Of a stretch of DNA of 64,000 nucleotides, positions 54,233-63,500 are shown piece after piece (position 1 is the stretch's first letter; each line of letters opens with the position of its first letter). The translations under genes and the position numbers were made by a program. The notes under the pieces were generated by a model. It worked only from the letters and a program-made list of their open reading frames with translations, was not told where the DNA came from and searched no databases. The stretch comes from Deltaproteobacteria bacterium (GTDB taxonomy: Bacteria > Myxococcota_A > UBA796 > UBA2385), in contig JAEUKK010000155.1 of NCBI GenBank assembly GCA_016792625.1, forward strand, positions 62,001 to 126,000. The letters are read 5' to 3'.

Positions 54233-55012
54233 TTAGAAGCGGAAGCTCTGGTGGCGCTGCGCGGCGCCGGCGAAGCCGCGCAGCTCCTCGCCCGCGGGCA
54301 CGGCGGTGTGGTGCATGAGCACGACCTTCTCGCGCACGTCTGCCGGAAGGGTCTGCAGCTCGCTGTAGTGCGTGTGCACCGTCCCAAAAAAGGGCGGGTG
54401 GAACATGCACTCGTGGAAGATCTGGACCACCTCGGGCCGGGCCGCCTGGGCGCAGACCCAGCCCGGCGAGAAGGTGGTGTCGCCGCTCCAGACGATGGTG
54501 CTGCGCCCGTCGCTGATCTCGACGCCGTAGGCCGCCTTGTCGACCGCCACGCCGCGCACATGCGGCACGCGGAACCAGCGCAGGCGCAGCCCGCAGCGCT
54601 CGAGCTCGGCGCCGATCACCGCCTCGGTCAGGGCGTCGACGCCGCCCTCGCGCGCCTCGCCCCGCTCGTCGCTGAAGATGTCGATGAAGGGGGCCAGCGA
54701 GGCCCGCAGCGGCTGGATCAGGTCGGCCGGCCCGAGCAGCGGGGTGCGGGCGAAGGCCGGCGGCCCGGCCGGGCTCGAGTAGGTGCGCTCCCAGATGAGC
54801 TGCTCGGGGCTCGCGTGATCGCCGTGCAGGTGGGTCAAGGCCACCGCGTCGACCGCGCAGGCGTGCACGCCGAGCTCGCGCAGGCTCTGGGCCGCGGTCG
54901 TGCCGCAGTCGAGCAGCAGCAGCCCGCCCGGACCTTCGATCAGCGCGTTGTTCTGGTAGTTGACGCGGTGGTCGCACAGCGCGCCCCCGCTCCCCAAAAA
55001 CGTGACCTGCAC
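54233..55012 (-). CDS. Metallo-beta-lactamase fold hydrolase (RNase Z/phosphodiesterase-like)
   Basis: 259 aa. Starts VQVTFLGSGGALCDH, then a H-x-H-x-D-H metal motif in LTHLHGDHASPEQL, the metal Asp in WSGDTTFS, and a late His in LMHHTAVPAGE. The layout is that of tRNase Z-like and cyclic phosphodiesterase-like MBL proteins, so a phosphodiester or lactone substrate is likely, but cannot be fixed. Start chosen at GTG 55012, where CGGAGGTCAGC is upstream; upstream in-frame sequence (to 55063) is Arg/Pro-rich and lacks a site. Convergent with the diiron oxygenase gene. Confidence 0.85.
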   Translation of the reverse strand: MQVTFLGSGGALCDHRVNYQNNALIEGPGGLLLLDCGTTAAQSLRELGVHACAVDAVALTHLHGDHASPEQLIWERTYSSPAGPPAFARTPLLGPADLIQPLRASLAPFIDIFSDERGEAREGGVDALTEAVIGAELERCGLRLRWFRVPHVRGVAVDKAAYGVEISDGRSTIVWSGDTTFSPGWVCAQAARPEVVQIFHECMFHPPFFGTVHTHYSELQTLPADVREKVVLMHHTAVPAGEELRGFAGAAQRHQSFRF

Positions 55013-55079
55013 GCTGACCTCCGCCCGTGGCGGGGCCTTATCGGCGCCGCGGCCGCGCGGCACCGCAGCCGGCCGCCGC

Positions 55080-56225
55080 TCAGGCTTGGCCGGGCAGGGG
55101 GTGGGCCCAGCCGCCGCGCACCCGCAGCGGGCCGCCTTGGCCGTCGCGGGGGTGCCGCGGGCGCAGGCTCGGGCGCCCGGGCCACTCGGCCACGGCCTCG
55201 GTCAGCGCGTCCTGCACGCCATCATCGGGGCGCACGGTCGCGTGGCGCTGGCGGCGCCGGCGCAGGGCCACCGCCCCGCCGACCACAAAACCCACCGCGC
55301 CAAACGCGAAGAAGGCGTCCTCGGAGAAGAGCGGCTTGAGCCAGAGGGGGCTGCCCTCCCACCCGCCGCGCCAGGCGGCCTCATGGGCGGCGAGGTTTTG
55401 GCCGGTAACCGCGAGGATGGCGTCGTCCACGCTCTCTCCGCGAGACATGCGCTGCACGAGGCCGGGCAGGCCGGCTGGGCCCGCCGCTTGCCGCAGGTAG
55501 GCGACGAAGAGGGCCGACTCGGCGTAGGCGACCTTGGCGCGGGTCGGGTCGGCGGGGAAGCCGCGGGTCAGCTCGGAGAGGGGCACGGCGCTGCCGCCGA
55601 GCAGGCCGAGCGCCAGATCGTCGGTCTGCTCGAGGCGCAGCTGGCCGGCGAGCACCTGGGCCGCCCCCTCTTGCAGCCAGGTGGGCACCGGCCGCGGGGC
55701 GAAGGCCCGGCCGAGCAGGATGTGCACCAGCTCGTGCTGGAGCACGGTCTCAAGCGGCTCGTCGGTGGCGATGCGGGCCCGCGGCGCGTGCAGGTAGACG
55801 AGGCCGCGGCTCGGCCAGGCGAGGCCATCGGCCCACTCCGGTGTCGGGCCGGGCTGCATGGCCTCAAAGGTCGCGTCATCGGGGGCGAGGAAGATGAAGA
55901 TGTCGCCGCCGACGCCAACCCCGAGGGCCTCGGCCAGCCGGGGCAGGGCCGCCTCGCCGCGCTGCAGCAGCCGCCGGGCGGTGGCCGCGTCGTCGGGGTG
56001 GGCGGCGATGTGCAGGTGCGGGCCGTCGAGCTCGACCCAGCCGGCGGGCACCGCGGGGCGGGCCTCGAGCGCGCCGAGCGCGTCGGGGGCCTCGACGGCG
56101 CGCAGCTCGGGGCCGGCGGCGGCGGCCGGCGGGCTGAAGGGGAGGAGGGCGAGCAGGCCCAGGAGGAGGCCGCCGAGGCGGCGGAGCAGGGGGGAGGAGC
56201 TGCGGGCGGAGCGGTGGGGTGTCAT
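55080..56225 (-). CDS. Peptidase MA-like zinc metalloprotease, exported and membrane-anchored
   Basis: 381 aa. A signal peptide (LGGLLLGLLALLPFSPPAAAA) precedes a domain with the zinc motif HELVHILLGR and a downstream WLQEGAAQVLAGQ, which supplies the third-ligand Glu of gluzincins. This is the peptidase MA family layout. Near residue 300 one membrane helix (FFAFGAVGFVVGGAVALRRR) leaves a basic cytoplasmic tail. The catalytic domain is therefore extracytoplasmic. The start at 56225 has CGGAGGCCGCC upstream. Divergent from a GT39-like gene. Confidence 0.82.
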   Translation of the reverse strand: MTPHRSARSSSPLLRRLGGLLLGLLALLPFSPPAAAAGPELRAVEAPDALGALEARPAVPAGWVELDGPHLHIAAHPDDAATARRLLQRGEAALPRLAEALGVGVGGDIFIFLAPDDATFEAMQPGPTPEWADGLAWPSRGLVYLHAPRARIATDEPLETVLQHELVHILLGRAFAPRPVPTWLQEGAAQVLAGQLRLEQTDDLALGLLGGSAVPLSELTRGFPADPTRAKVAYAESALFVAYLRQAAGPAGLPGLVQRMSRGESVDDAILAVTGQNLAAHEAAWRGGWEGSPLWLKPLFSEDAFFAFGAVGFVVGGAVALRRRRQRHATVRPDDGVQDALTEAVAEWPGRPSLRPRHPRDGQGGPLRVRGGWAHPLPGQA

Positions 56226-56402
56226 GGCGGCCTCCGGCGGAGCGTCTGGCCACGGATCGGCCCGCCGCCAAGGCCCCTGAGCCCCTGCCGGTGCAGCGGC
56301 GGGTGGTCTCGGGGCCGGCGCTCCCCCGCGGCGGTCGGCCGTGGGCGCGGTGGTCAGGCCTTGGGCCCGGCAATAGGCGACCGCTCCCCGCGGAGGACCG
56401 TC

Positions 56403-57860
56403 GTGGAGCGCCCCCCCGAAGCCGCCGACCCGCCCGCCGCTGTGCCCGCCGCGCCGCTCCCCTGGCACCGCGACCCCTACCTGCGGGGCGCGCTGGTCGC
56501 CGGGCTGCTGCTGCGGGCGATCCCGGCCCTCATCTGGGCGACCGACTCGTGTGTGCGCGACGAGTGCACCTACATCAAGCTGGCTGAGCGCTTCGCGCAG
56601 GGCCAGGGCATGACCGGCTCTGCGGGGTGGATCTGGGCGCCCGGCTACCCCATCCTGCTCGGCATTAACCGGGTGTTGTTCGGCTGGCCCCACGTCATCA
56701 AGCCCTTTCAGATCGCCGCGGCCCTGGGCTGCGTGGTGCTGCTCTACCACCTGACCCTGCGGGCCACGGCCCGGCCCGACCCCGCTGGCGGCCCGCCCCA
56801 GGGTGACCTGCGGGCGGCGCGCATCGCCGCGTGGATGTACGCGATCAGCCTCCACATGGCCTTTTTCAGCTTCCGGCTCTGGTCCGAGGTGCTGTATAGC
56901 GGGCTGCTGCTCGGGGCCCTGCTGCTGCTGCTGCGGGCCCGCGACGCGGCGACCGGGCCCGGCCGGGCGTGGCTGCGCGACGCGGCCTTGGTTGGGCTGC
57001 TCGGCGGGGCCTGCGTGCTCTTCCGTGGGGTCGCCACCTACATGCTGCCATTGCTGATGGCCGGCCTGCTGTGGGGGCGCCTGGGCCTGCGCCGGGCTTG
57101 GCTGCAGGTGGCCCTGGTCGGCGGCCTCGCCGTGGCGGTGGTGGGGCCGTATAGCGCCTATGCCACCCACAAGTTCGGCGGTTTTATGATCTCCGACCGC
57201 ACGATGGGCCAGATGATGTGGCTCGGGAACAATGACTTCCCGCCGATGACCTTTGATTACGGCAACGGATCGCTCAGCAAGCGGGCCTTTGCCCGGGCGC
57301 GCAACTCTGGCCGCCTGCCCTGCGGCAGCAAAACCGACCCCCTCGACCGCGATCTGTGCCAGTCCGCCGAGGGCAAAGCATGGATCAAGGCCAATCCGGC
57401 CGAGTTTGTGCGGCGCATCCCTCTGCGCTTGGCCCAGCTGTGCAACCCCCACTCGTTGCTGACCCGGCACCTGCGCTGGGGCGCGTATAAGGGCATGCCG
57501 CAGTGGATGGACGAGCTGCTCGTGCTCGGCGGCGCGCTCGGCTCGATGTTGGCGATGATCGGCGGCGCGGCCGGCTTGACCATTCGCGGGAAGGGCGCGC
57601 AGGGCGCTGTCTTCGGGCTCCTCCTGCTGTACCACTGCGCGGCGATCTCGGCGCTCGCCGGTCTCACCCGCTACCGCGTCCCCCTCGAGCCCCTCCTGAT
57701 GGTCTACTGCGCCGCCCTGCTCGCCGACCCGGCCGGCGCCCGCGCGGCGCTCTCGGCCCAGAGGTGGCGGGGCCCGCTGCTGGTGCTCATCTTGTCCATC
57801 GGCGTCCCCCTGGTGCTCTGGTTCCTTCCGGCCGGCTGGCCCTGGTGGAGGTCGTGGTGA
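56403..57860 (+). CDS. GT39/PMT-like membrane glycosyltransferase
   Basis: 485 aa with about ten membrane helices. The first extracytoplasmic loop has CVRDECTYIKLAERFAQGQG and IWAPGYPILLG: the Asp-Glu pair and Pro-Gly-Tyr-Pro are typical of polyprenyl-phosphate-sugar dependent enzymes of the PMT/ArnT superfamily. Substrates are unknown. The start is a GTG with GGAGGACCGTC upstream; the long open frame before it is antisense to the protease gene. Its TGA overlaps the GTG of the sulfatase-fold lipoprotein gene (GTGA), so the two products are made together and may act on the same envelope polymer. Confidence 0.8.
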   Translation: MERPPEAADPPAAVPAAPLPWHRDPYLRGALVAGLLLRAIPALIWATDSCVRDECTYIKLAERFAQGQGMTGSAGWIWAPGYPILLGINRVLFGWPHVIKPFQIAAALGCVVLLYHLTLRATARPDPAGGPPQGDLRAARIAAWMYAISLHMAFFSFRLWSEVLYSGLLLGALLLLLRARDAATGPGRAWLRDAALVGLLGGACVLFRGVATYMLPLLMAGLLWGRLGLRRAWLQVALVGGLAVAVVGPYSAYATHKFGGFMISDRTMGQMMWLGNNDFPPMTFDYGNGSLSKRAFARARNSGRLPCGSKTDPLDRDLCQSAEGKAWIKANPAEFVRRIPLRLAQLCNPHSLLTRHLRWGAYKGMPQWMDELLVLGGALGSMLAMIGGAAGLTIRGKGAQGAVFGLLLLYHCAAISALAGLTRYRVPLEPLLMVYCAALLADPAGARAALSAQRWRGPLLVLILSIGVPLVLWFLPAGWPWWRSW

Positions 57861-59551
57861 ACCCCGCGCGCACGCTGCTGACCCTCCCCCTGCTGACCCT
57901 CGCCCTGTTGGCCTCGGCCTGCGGGCTGCCCGACCTCCCCGATCCGGTGCTGCTGCCCCCGGGTGACCCGACCCGGCCCGACATCGTGCTGCTCAGCGTG
58001 GATACGCTGCGGGCCGACCACCTCTCGTCGTATGGCCACAGCCGGCCGACGAGCCCCTTTATCGACAGCTTGGCCGCGAGCGGCGAGCGCTACACCCAGG
58101 CCCGCAGCGCCTCGCCGTGGACCTTGCCCGCCCACACCTCGATGATGACCGGGCAGCTCCCGACCACCCACCTCGTCGTCGACGACAGCCTCGCGCTGGA
58201 CCCCCAGACCCGGGTGCTGCCCGAGCTGCTCTCGGCGGCGGGTTTTCACACCGGCGGCTTTGTCTCGACCCTCTATGTGAGCCGGGTCTTTGGCTTTGAC
58301 CGGGGCTTTGAGCGTTTTGAAGACTTCGACCTGCACACCGAGAAGAAGAACCTCTCGGGGCAGGTCACCATGGACCGGGTGGTCGGCGAGGCCCTGAAGT
58401 GGTGGGCGGGCCTGCCCTCGGGTGAGCCGGTCTTTTTGTTCTTGCACACCTATGACGCGCACTACGCCTATGACCCGCCCGGGGCCTACAGCCGGCACTT
58501 TGACCGGGCGCCCGAGAAGGGCGACCCCAAGTACAAAAACTACCACCACTTCAAAAAGAACCCGCTCAACGATGAGCAGCTCGAGCACCAGCGGGCGCAG
58601 TACGACGAGTCGATCCGTTGGATCGACGACCAGCTGCGTTGGTTGGCCGAGAGCGCGGCCCTGTCGGGCCGGCAGGTGCGCTTCGTCATCACCAGCGATC
58701 ATGGTGAGGAGTTTGGCGAGCGCGGCAGCTGGGGCCACGCCCATACGCTCTACGCTGAGCAGCTGCACATCCCCTTGATCATGAGCGGTCCCGGCCTCTC
58801 TCCCAAGGTCATCGACACCCCGGTGGGCACCCAAGACATCGCCCCCACCCTGCTGCGTTGGGCCGGGGCCACCAGCGGCCTGAGCGCCGATGGCGTCGAT
58901 CTGGGGCCGATCGCCGAAGGGGCGCCCCTGCAGCGGGCCTTCCCCGCCGAGACCACCCGCTTCTCGACCGCCCGCCTGGGCCTGCGCGAGGGTGACCTGC
59001 GCCTCGAGTGGGACCTGCGCAGCGGCGAGGCCGAGCTGTTCGATCTCGCCGAGGACAGCGCCGAGCGCATCAACCTCGCCAAACAACGACCGGCGGAGGT
59101 TGAGGCCCTGCAGCGGCGGCTGGAGCAGACCCTGGGCCACCCCTGGACCGCCGAGGAGGAGGGGCGGGTCGCCGTCAAGGACGGCGTGGTGCTCATGGAC
59201 GGCCTGCAAGGCGCCAGCGCCAAGGTCAAGGCCGGCGACCAGTTCTTGGTCGTGCCCTTCGACGCCGAGCTGCGCTTCACCCGCCGCGGCGAGACGGTCG
59301 GGCCGTTTCAAGCGACCGGCGGCGCGCGGCCGGGGCCCGGGGCCTGCCTGCGCTACGCCGGGCTGAGCGGAGGGGGCTCGACCGCGCTGACCGACGAGCA
59401 GCGCAAGATGTTGGTGGAGCTGGGCTACATGCAGCCCGACGAGGCTGCCCCCGCGGCGCCAACGCCGGGAGCAGACCCGTCCGCCCCAGCGACTGCGCCC
59501 TGCGTGCCCACGACCACCCCCGCCGCTCCGCCCACTGCGCCCACCCCCTGA
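57857..59551 (+). CDS. Sulfatase-fold (alkaline phosphatase superfamily) lipoprotein
   Basis: 564 aa. Lipobox LLASAC near residue 21. The sulfatase fold follows: first metal Asp in PDIVLLSVDTLRADHL, the nucleophile loop SPWTLPAHTSMMTGQ, and the second metal site in ITSDHGEEFGERG with GHAHTLY. The formylglycine motif C/S-x-P-x-R is replaced by T-L-P-A-H, so a classical sulfatase is unlikely; a Thr nucleophile (as in phosphoethanolamine transferases) is possible. The C-terminus is a beta-rich domain and a Pro/Thr/Ala tail. Starts at GTG 57857 behind GGAGGTCGTG, overlapping the GT39-like gene stop. Probably modifies an envelope glycan or lipid outside the cytoplasm. Confidence 0.82.
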   Translation: MNPARTLLTLPLLTLALLASACGLPDLPDPVLLPPGDPTRPDIVLLSVDTLRADHLSSYGHSRPTSPFIDSLAASGERYTQARSASPWTLPAHTSMMTGQLPTTHLVVDDSLALDPQTRVLPELLSAAGFHTGGFVSTLYVSRVFGFDRGFERFEDFDLHTEKKNLSGQVTMDRVVGEALKWWAGLPSGEPVFLFLHTYDAHYAYDPPGAYSRHFDRAPEKGDPKYKNYHHFKKNPLNDEQLEHQRAQYDESIRWIDDQLRWLAESAALSGRQVRFVITSDHGEEFGERGSWGHAHTLYAEQLHIPLIMSGPGLSPKVIDTPVGTQDIAPTLLRWAGATSGLSADGVDLGPIAEGAPLQRAFPAETTRFSTARLGLREGDLRLEWDLRSGEAELFDLAEDSAERINLAKQRPAEVEALQRRLEQTLGHPWTAEEEGRVAVKDGVVLMDGLQGASAKVKAGDQFLVVPFDAELRFTRRGETVGPFQATGGARPGPGACLRYAGLSGGGSTALTDEQRKMLVELGYMQPDEAAPAAPTPGADPSAPATAPCVPTTTPAAPPTAPTP

Positions 59552-59566
59552 CCCGGACGGGAGCCC

Positions 59567-61834
59567 ATGCGCGCCCTGCTGCTGCTGCTCGGCCCCGCTG
59601 CCTGGGGCGCGCCCATCGACACCGACCCGATGCGCATGGACCCGTGGGCCCCGCCCCGCGACGTCGTGATCAGCGGTCATGAGCTCGCCGCCGCCTGCGC
59701 GGGCGTGCCGGCCCTGCGTGAGGCGGCGATGGCCTGCACGCTGGACCTGCAAAAGGCCATGCGCGGCCTGCCCGCCCTGGTCGCCGCCTGCGGCCTCACC
59801 GAGGACGGCGCCGCCTTGCCCGCCACCGGCTTCGAGGTGCCGCACCCGCTGACCGTGCGCGCCGCGGCCGAGGCGGGCGTCCGCGCGGCCAGCCGCCAGG
59901 CCCCGACCTGCCAGTGGGGCCTGCGCGCCCAGCGGGTCGGCGAGGAGCTGCTGGTCACCGCCCCCGCCGCCTCGGCCGCCGAAGAGCTGCGCCTCGGCTG
60001 GCGCACGGCGGATGGTGAGCTGAATTGGATGATCCCGCTCGACGGGAACGCCGCGCCTGAGCCTGGGATCGTCAGCCGGCGCTCGTTGATCGACCCGCTG
60101 CTGCTGCGCCGCGGCGAGCTGGAGCTGGTGGTCGACATCCTCGACAGCGACGGCGGCACGACCCGCCTGACCGTGCCCGCCGAGCTGCCCGAGGCCGAGC
60201 CCCGCGGCCAGGACCTGCTGCTCGGCCCGCCGCTCGAGGTCGCGGTGGGCGCCGAGGGGCAGGTCTTCCCGATCGCCGCGATGGGCAAAGCCGGCGGTGG
60301 GGAAGCTTTTGTGCTCCCCTCTGGGCCCGTGGCCCTCGACGGCCCGCGCGCCGGCCCCGGCCCGGGTGTGCCCGCGGCGCCGCTGTCCCCGGCCGCGGCG
60401 GGGGCCCTGGCCCGCTGGTGTCGGGGCGGCGTGGACGCGCTGCGCGGGGCGGCGCTCAGCCCGGCGGCCTGCACCCTGCTCGGGGCGGCCGAGGGGCGGG
60501 CCGAGACCCCCAGCCCGGCCCTCAGCCCGGCGGTGCGCAAGGCGGCCGTCGACGACCTGCGGCGCCTGCCCCGCAACCTCGGCGAGGAGCTGCTGCGCGT
60601 CGAGCTGGGCCTGCCTGCGGTCGAGCGGGCCTGGTACCGGCTGGACGGCGCCCTGGCCCTGGCCGCTGCCGGCGCCTTCTTTGAGGCGGTGCTCGACGGC
60701 GCGCCGCCCCAGCTCGCGCTGGCGACCTGGGCCCGCAGCCGGGCGCCCCGCATGCCCGAGCCCAACGGCGGCGAGGGCCTGACCGTCGGCTTCGCCGCCG
60801 ACGAGACGCACCAGCTCGCCCCCCTCTCGTCGAGCCTCTACCTCGCGAGCCTGCTCGCCGCGGTGGCCGCCCCGGCCGAGGCCGCCCAGGGGGCCGCCGG
60901 GGCCGAGCGCCTGCGCCTGCCGCCCCCGCCGCCGGGCGCGCTGCTGCTCGCCGCGGCCACCACGCTGTCTCGCCAAAGCAACCTGCCCGGCGGTGTGTTG
61001 GTGCCCTGGGCCCAGGGCGGGCGGCCAGTGGTGGGTGAGGCTGACCGGCCCCTGCTGCTCGCGCTGACCGAGCGCCTGCGCTTCTTGCACCAGGACCAGG
61101 CCCAGCGCCTCGCCCGTTCGCGCGCGGGCGAGGGCGCGGCGGCCTCGGAGCTGGTCGCGGCCGGCGAGGCCCTGATGCACGAGCTGGACGGCGCGGCGGG
61201 CCTGCTCGCCCTGCGCACCGGCGAGGACGAGACGGCGCGGCGGGCCCGGCGCCTGCGGCTCGCCGCGCTGCTGCGCCCCTTGCAGCAGGCCAGCGGCGGC
61301 TGGGCGGCGGGTGATCTGCTCGAGATCACCGCGGCGCTCGGCGGTCTGAGCCACGACCCGACCTTGGCGGAGCAGCTGCCCGGCGTCCAGGAGGAGCTGG
61401 AGCGCGCGCTGACCGTGCTCGTGCAGACCCTGCAGGCGGACGGGATCGCGCCGCCGCCCCAAGGGCAGATCACCGCGGCGCTGGGCCTCTCGGCCGGGCT
61501 GCGCGGGGCGGAGTTCCACGTGGCACCCACCCTGCCCATCGGCCTCGGCTGGGGCTTCGATCTGCGCGGCGGAGGGCAGCTGCTCGGCCTCGCCCAGCTG
61601 GTCGACCCGCTCGCGCCCCTGCGCTGGGCCCCGGGCGGCCCGGCCGGTCCGCCGGCGTGGCGGGCGGCCTTTGCTCCGGGCCTGGGCCTGCTGTGGCGGC
61701 CGACCCCCGCGCCCCTCTCGCTCTGGCCCACGGTGGCTCTGAGCCCGGGCGCCGGCCATCGGGGCACGCGCGCCGAAGACGCCCTCTGGCTCGGCCTCTC
61801 GGTCGGGGTGAACGCCGCGGGTCTGGGGCGCTGA
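59567..61834 (+). CDS. Large predicted secreted protein of unknown function
   Basis: 755 aa. A very short signal peptide (MRALLLLLGPAAWGAP) is followed by an Ala/Leu/Arg/Pro-rich chain with several Cys in the first 100 residues (AACAG, MACTL, AACGL, TCQWG). The middle third is helical; the C-terminal ~130 aa alternates Gly and aromatics (PTLPIGLGWGFDLRGGGQLLG) and could form a small beta-barrel or outer-membrane segment. I recognise no family. The start has CGGGAGCCC upstream and lies 15 bp after the sulfatase-fold gene stop, so it is the third gene of the GT39-sulfatase operon. Envelope location is likely. Confidence 0.65.
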   Translation: MRALLLLLGPAAWGAPIDTDPMRMDPWAPPRDVVISGHELAAACAGVPALREAAMACTLDLQKAMRGLPALVAACGLTEDGAALPATGFEVPHPLTVRAAAEAGVRAASRQAPTCQWGLRAQRVGEELLVTAPAASAAEELRLGWRTADGELNWMIPLDGNAAPEPGIVSRRSLIDPLLLRRGELELVVDILDSDGGTTRLTVPAELPEAEPRGQDLLLGPPLEVAVGAEGQVFPIAAMGKAGGGEAFVLPSGPVALDGPRAGPGPGVPAAPLSPAAAGALARWCRGGVDALRGAALSPAACTLLGAAEGRAETPSPALSPAVRKAAVDDLRRLPRNLGEELLRVELGLPAVERAWYRLDGALALAAAGAFFEAVLDGAPPQLALATWARSRAPRMPEPNGGEGLTVGFAADETHQLAPLSSSLYLASLLAAVAAPAEAAQGAAGAERLRLPPPPPGALLLAAATTLSRQSNLPGGVLVPWAQGGRPVVGEADRPLLLALTERLRFLHQDQAQRLARSRAGEGAAASELVAAGEALMHELDGAAGLLALRTGEDETARRARRLRLAALLRPLQQASGGWAAGDLLEITAALGGLSHDPTLAEQLPGVQEELERALTVLVQTLQADGIAPPPQGQITAALGLSAGLRGAEFHVAPTLPIGLGWGFDLRGGGQLLGLAQLVDPLAPLRWAPGGPAGPPAWRAAFAPGLGLLWRPTPAPLSLWPTVALSPGAGHRGTRAEDALWLGLSVGVNAAGLGR

Positions 61835-61960
61835 GCGCGGCGCGGCCCGAAAACGAGCGGCGTGGGGCTGGGGCGGCCCGCGGCGGCGCGGCCGCTCTCC
61901 CCCGGCGCCGCCGCTGCGATAGCTGTCCCCCAGCGTGATCCCGCGCCTTTGGGGGAGACG

Positions 61961-63439
61961 GTGCCCAAGAAGCTCGCCCTGGTCTTCCCCCGCTTCCGCT
62001 ACCCTTCGGGCGACTTCCCCATTGGGATCGGCCTGCTGGCCGCGGTTGTGCGCGCCGAGCTCGGGCTCGAGGTGGTGGTCTGCGACACCACCTTCGACCC
62101 GCGGCTTGAGGCGGTGGCCGCCTTCCTCGACCGCGAGCGGCCCGATCTGGTGGGCGTGGGCATGAGCACGCTGATGCTCGGCGAGGGCCTCGCCACCTGC
62201 CGGTTGGCCAAAGAACGCGGCCTGCCCGTCTTTGTCGGCGGGCCACACCCCACGACCGACCCCGCGGGCATGATGGATCGGCCCGAGATCGACGCGGTGG
62301 TCATCGGCGAGGGTGAGCTGGTGATCGTCGAGCTGGTCGAGGTGCTGCTCAGCGGCGCCCGCCGGCCGGTCAGCGGCGCCTGGGTGCGCGGCGCCGACGG
62401 CGCGCCCCTGCCCAGCCACGAGCGGCGGCCGGTGCCCGATCTCGACGCGCTGCCCTGGCCCGCCTGGGACCTGCTCGAGATGGAGCGCTACATCACCGCT
62501 TGGGGGCAGCTCGACAGCTTCCGCCCGGGCCTGCGCGGGGTCAACGTCACCGCCAGCCGCGGCTGCCCGTTCACCTGCACCTTTTGCCAGCCGGTGCTCG
62601 ACGCCATGTTCGGGCGCAAGCTGCGGCAGCGCAGCCCCGACAGCGTGGTGGCCGAGCTCGCCGCGCTCAAGCGCCGCTACCGCATCGAGGGCTTCTGGTT
62701 CACCGACGACACCTTCACCACCAACCGCAAGTGGGTGCTGCGCTTCTGCGATGCGATGGAAGAGGCCGACCTGCGGCTGTTTTGGGGCTGCACCACCCGC
62801 GCCAACCTCATCGCGCCCGATCTCATGCGGCGCATGCACGCGGTCGGCCTGCGCAAGATCGGCGTCGGGCTCGAGAGCGCGGTCGAGCGCATCCGCGAGG
62901 GCGTGTACGAGAAGGGCGTGTCGGCCGACGAGGTCAGCTCCACCGTGCGCATCGCCCACGAGATGGGCGTGCAGACGCTGCTCTTCTTGATGTTGGGCGC
63001 GCCGGGTGAGCAGCGGGCCGAGATGTTGCAGACCATCGAGCTGGCCACGCGGCTACCGGCCGCCGAGGCCAGCTTCTCGCTCTTTGTGCCCATCCCCGGC
63101 ACCGATGTGCACAAGCGCATGGTCGAAGAGGGCTACACGCTCTCGACCGACTTCACCGACTACGACTATTACGCAAGGCAGCCCTTTGTCGGCGAGGTCA
63201 GCCGCCGCGAGCTGCGCATGATCCAGCGCTGGGCCTACCTGCGATTCTACGCCCACCCGCAGCGCTGGCGCTCGGTGGCCCGCGCGGCGAGCACGGCCAG
63301 CGGCGTGCGCTCGCTCGGCCGCAAGCTGTTGCGCATCGTGCCCGGCGGCGTCCCCGCGGCGGCAGAGGGGCGGGACGCGGCCCGGGTGCAGCTCGAGCGC
63401 GAGCGCCTCGCCGAGCTGCACGCCCGCGCGCGGGCTTGA
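61961..63439 (+). CDS. B12-binding radical SAM protein
   Basis: 492 aa. The N-terminal ~150 aa is a cobalamin-binding-like Rossmann domain (FPRFRYPSGDFPIGIGLLAAVV, VGVGMSTLMLGEGL, VFVGGPHPTTDP), although it lacks the D-x-H-x-x-G ligand. The radical SAM domain has the cluster cysteines C202, C206 and C209 in CPFTCTFC, then FWFTDDTFTTNRKW and GVGLESAVERIREGVYEKGV, the BchE/MtaB-like pattern. Predicted to be a methyltransferase or cyclase on a lipid or natural product. The start is the GTG at 61961 with TTTGGGGGAGACG upstream. It follows the unknown secreted protein after 126 bp. Confidence 0.88.
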   Translation: MPKKLALVFPRFRYPSGDFPIGIGLLAAVVRAELGLEVVVCDTTFDPRLEAVAAFLDRERPDLVGVGMSTLMLGEGLATCRLAKERGLPVFVGGPHPTTDPAGMMDRPEIDAVVIGEGELVIVELVEVLLSGARRPVSGAWVRGADGAPLPSHERRPVPDLDALPWPAWDLLEMERYITAWGQLDSFRPGLRGVNVTASRGCPFTCTFCQPVLDAMFGRKLRQRSPDSVVAELAALKRRYRIEGFWFTDDTFTTNRKWVLRFCDAMEEADLRLFWGCTTRANLIAPDLMRRMHAVGLRKIGVGLESAVERIREGVYEKGVSADEVSSTVRIAHEMGVQTLLFLMLGAPGEQRAEMLQTIELATRLPAAEASFSLFVPIPGTDVHKRMVEEGYTLSTDFTDYDYYARQPFVGEVSRRELRMIQRWAYLRFYAHPQRWRSVARAASTASGVRSLGRKLLRIVPGGVPAAAEGRDAARVQLERERLAELHARARA

Positions 63440-63500
63440 GCCGCGGGCCCTCCGCGACGACGGCCTGTGCTACGGTCTGCCCGCCTCTGAGGAGCCCCCC

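Noticed and set aside
57704..62959. Minus-strand open frame of about 1750 codons, antisense to the sulfatase-fold, secreted and radical SAM genes
   Set aside because: It is antisense to three coding regions with clear motifs, has no signal, motif or ribosome site, and is low-complexity Ala/Gly/Arg sequence.
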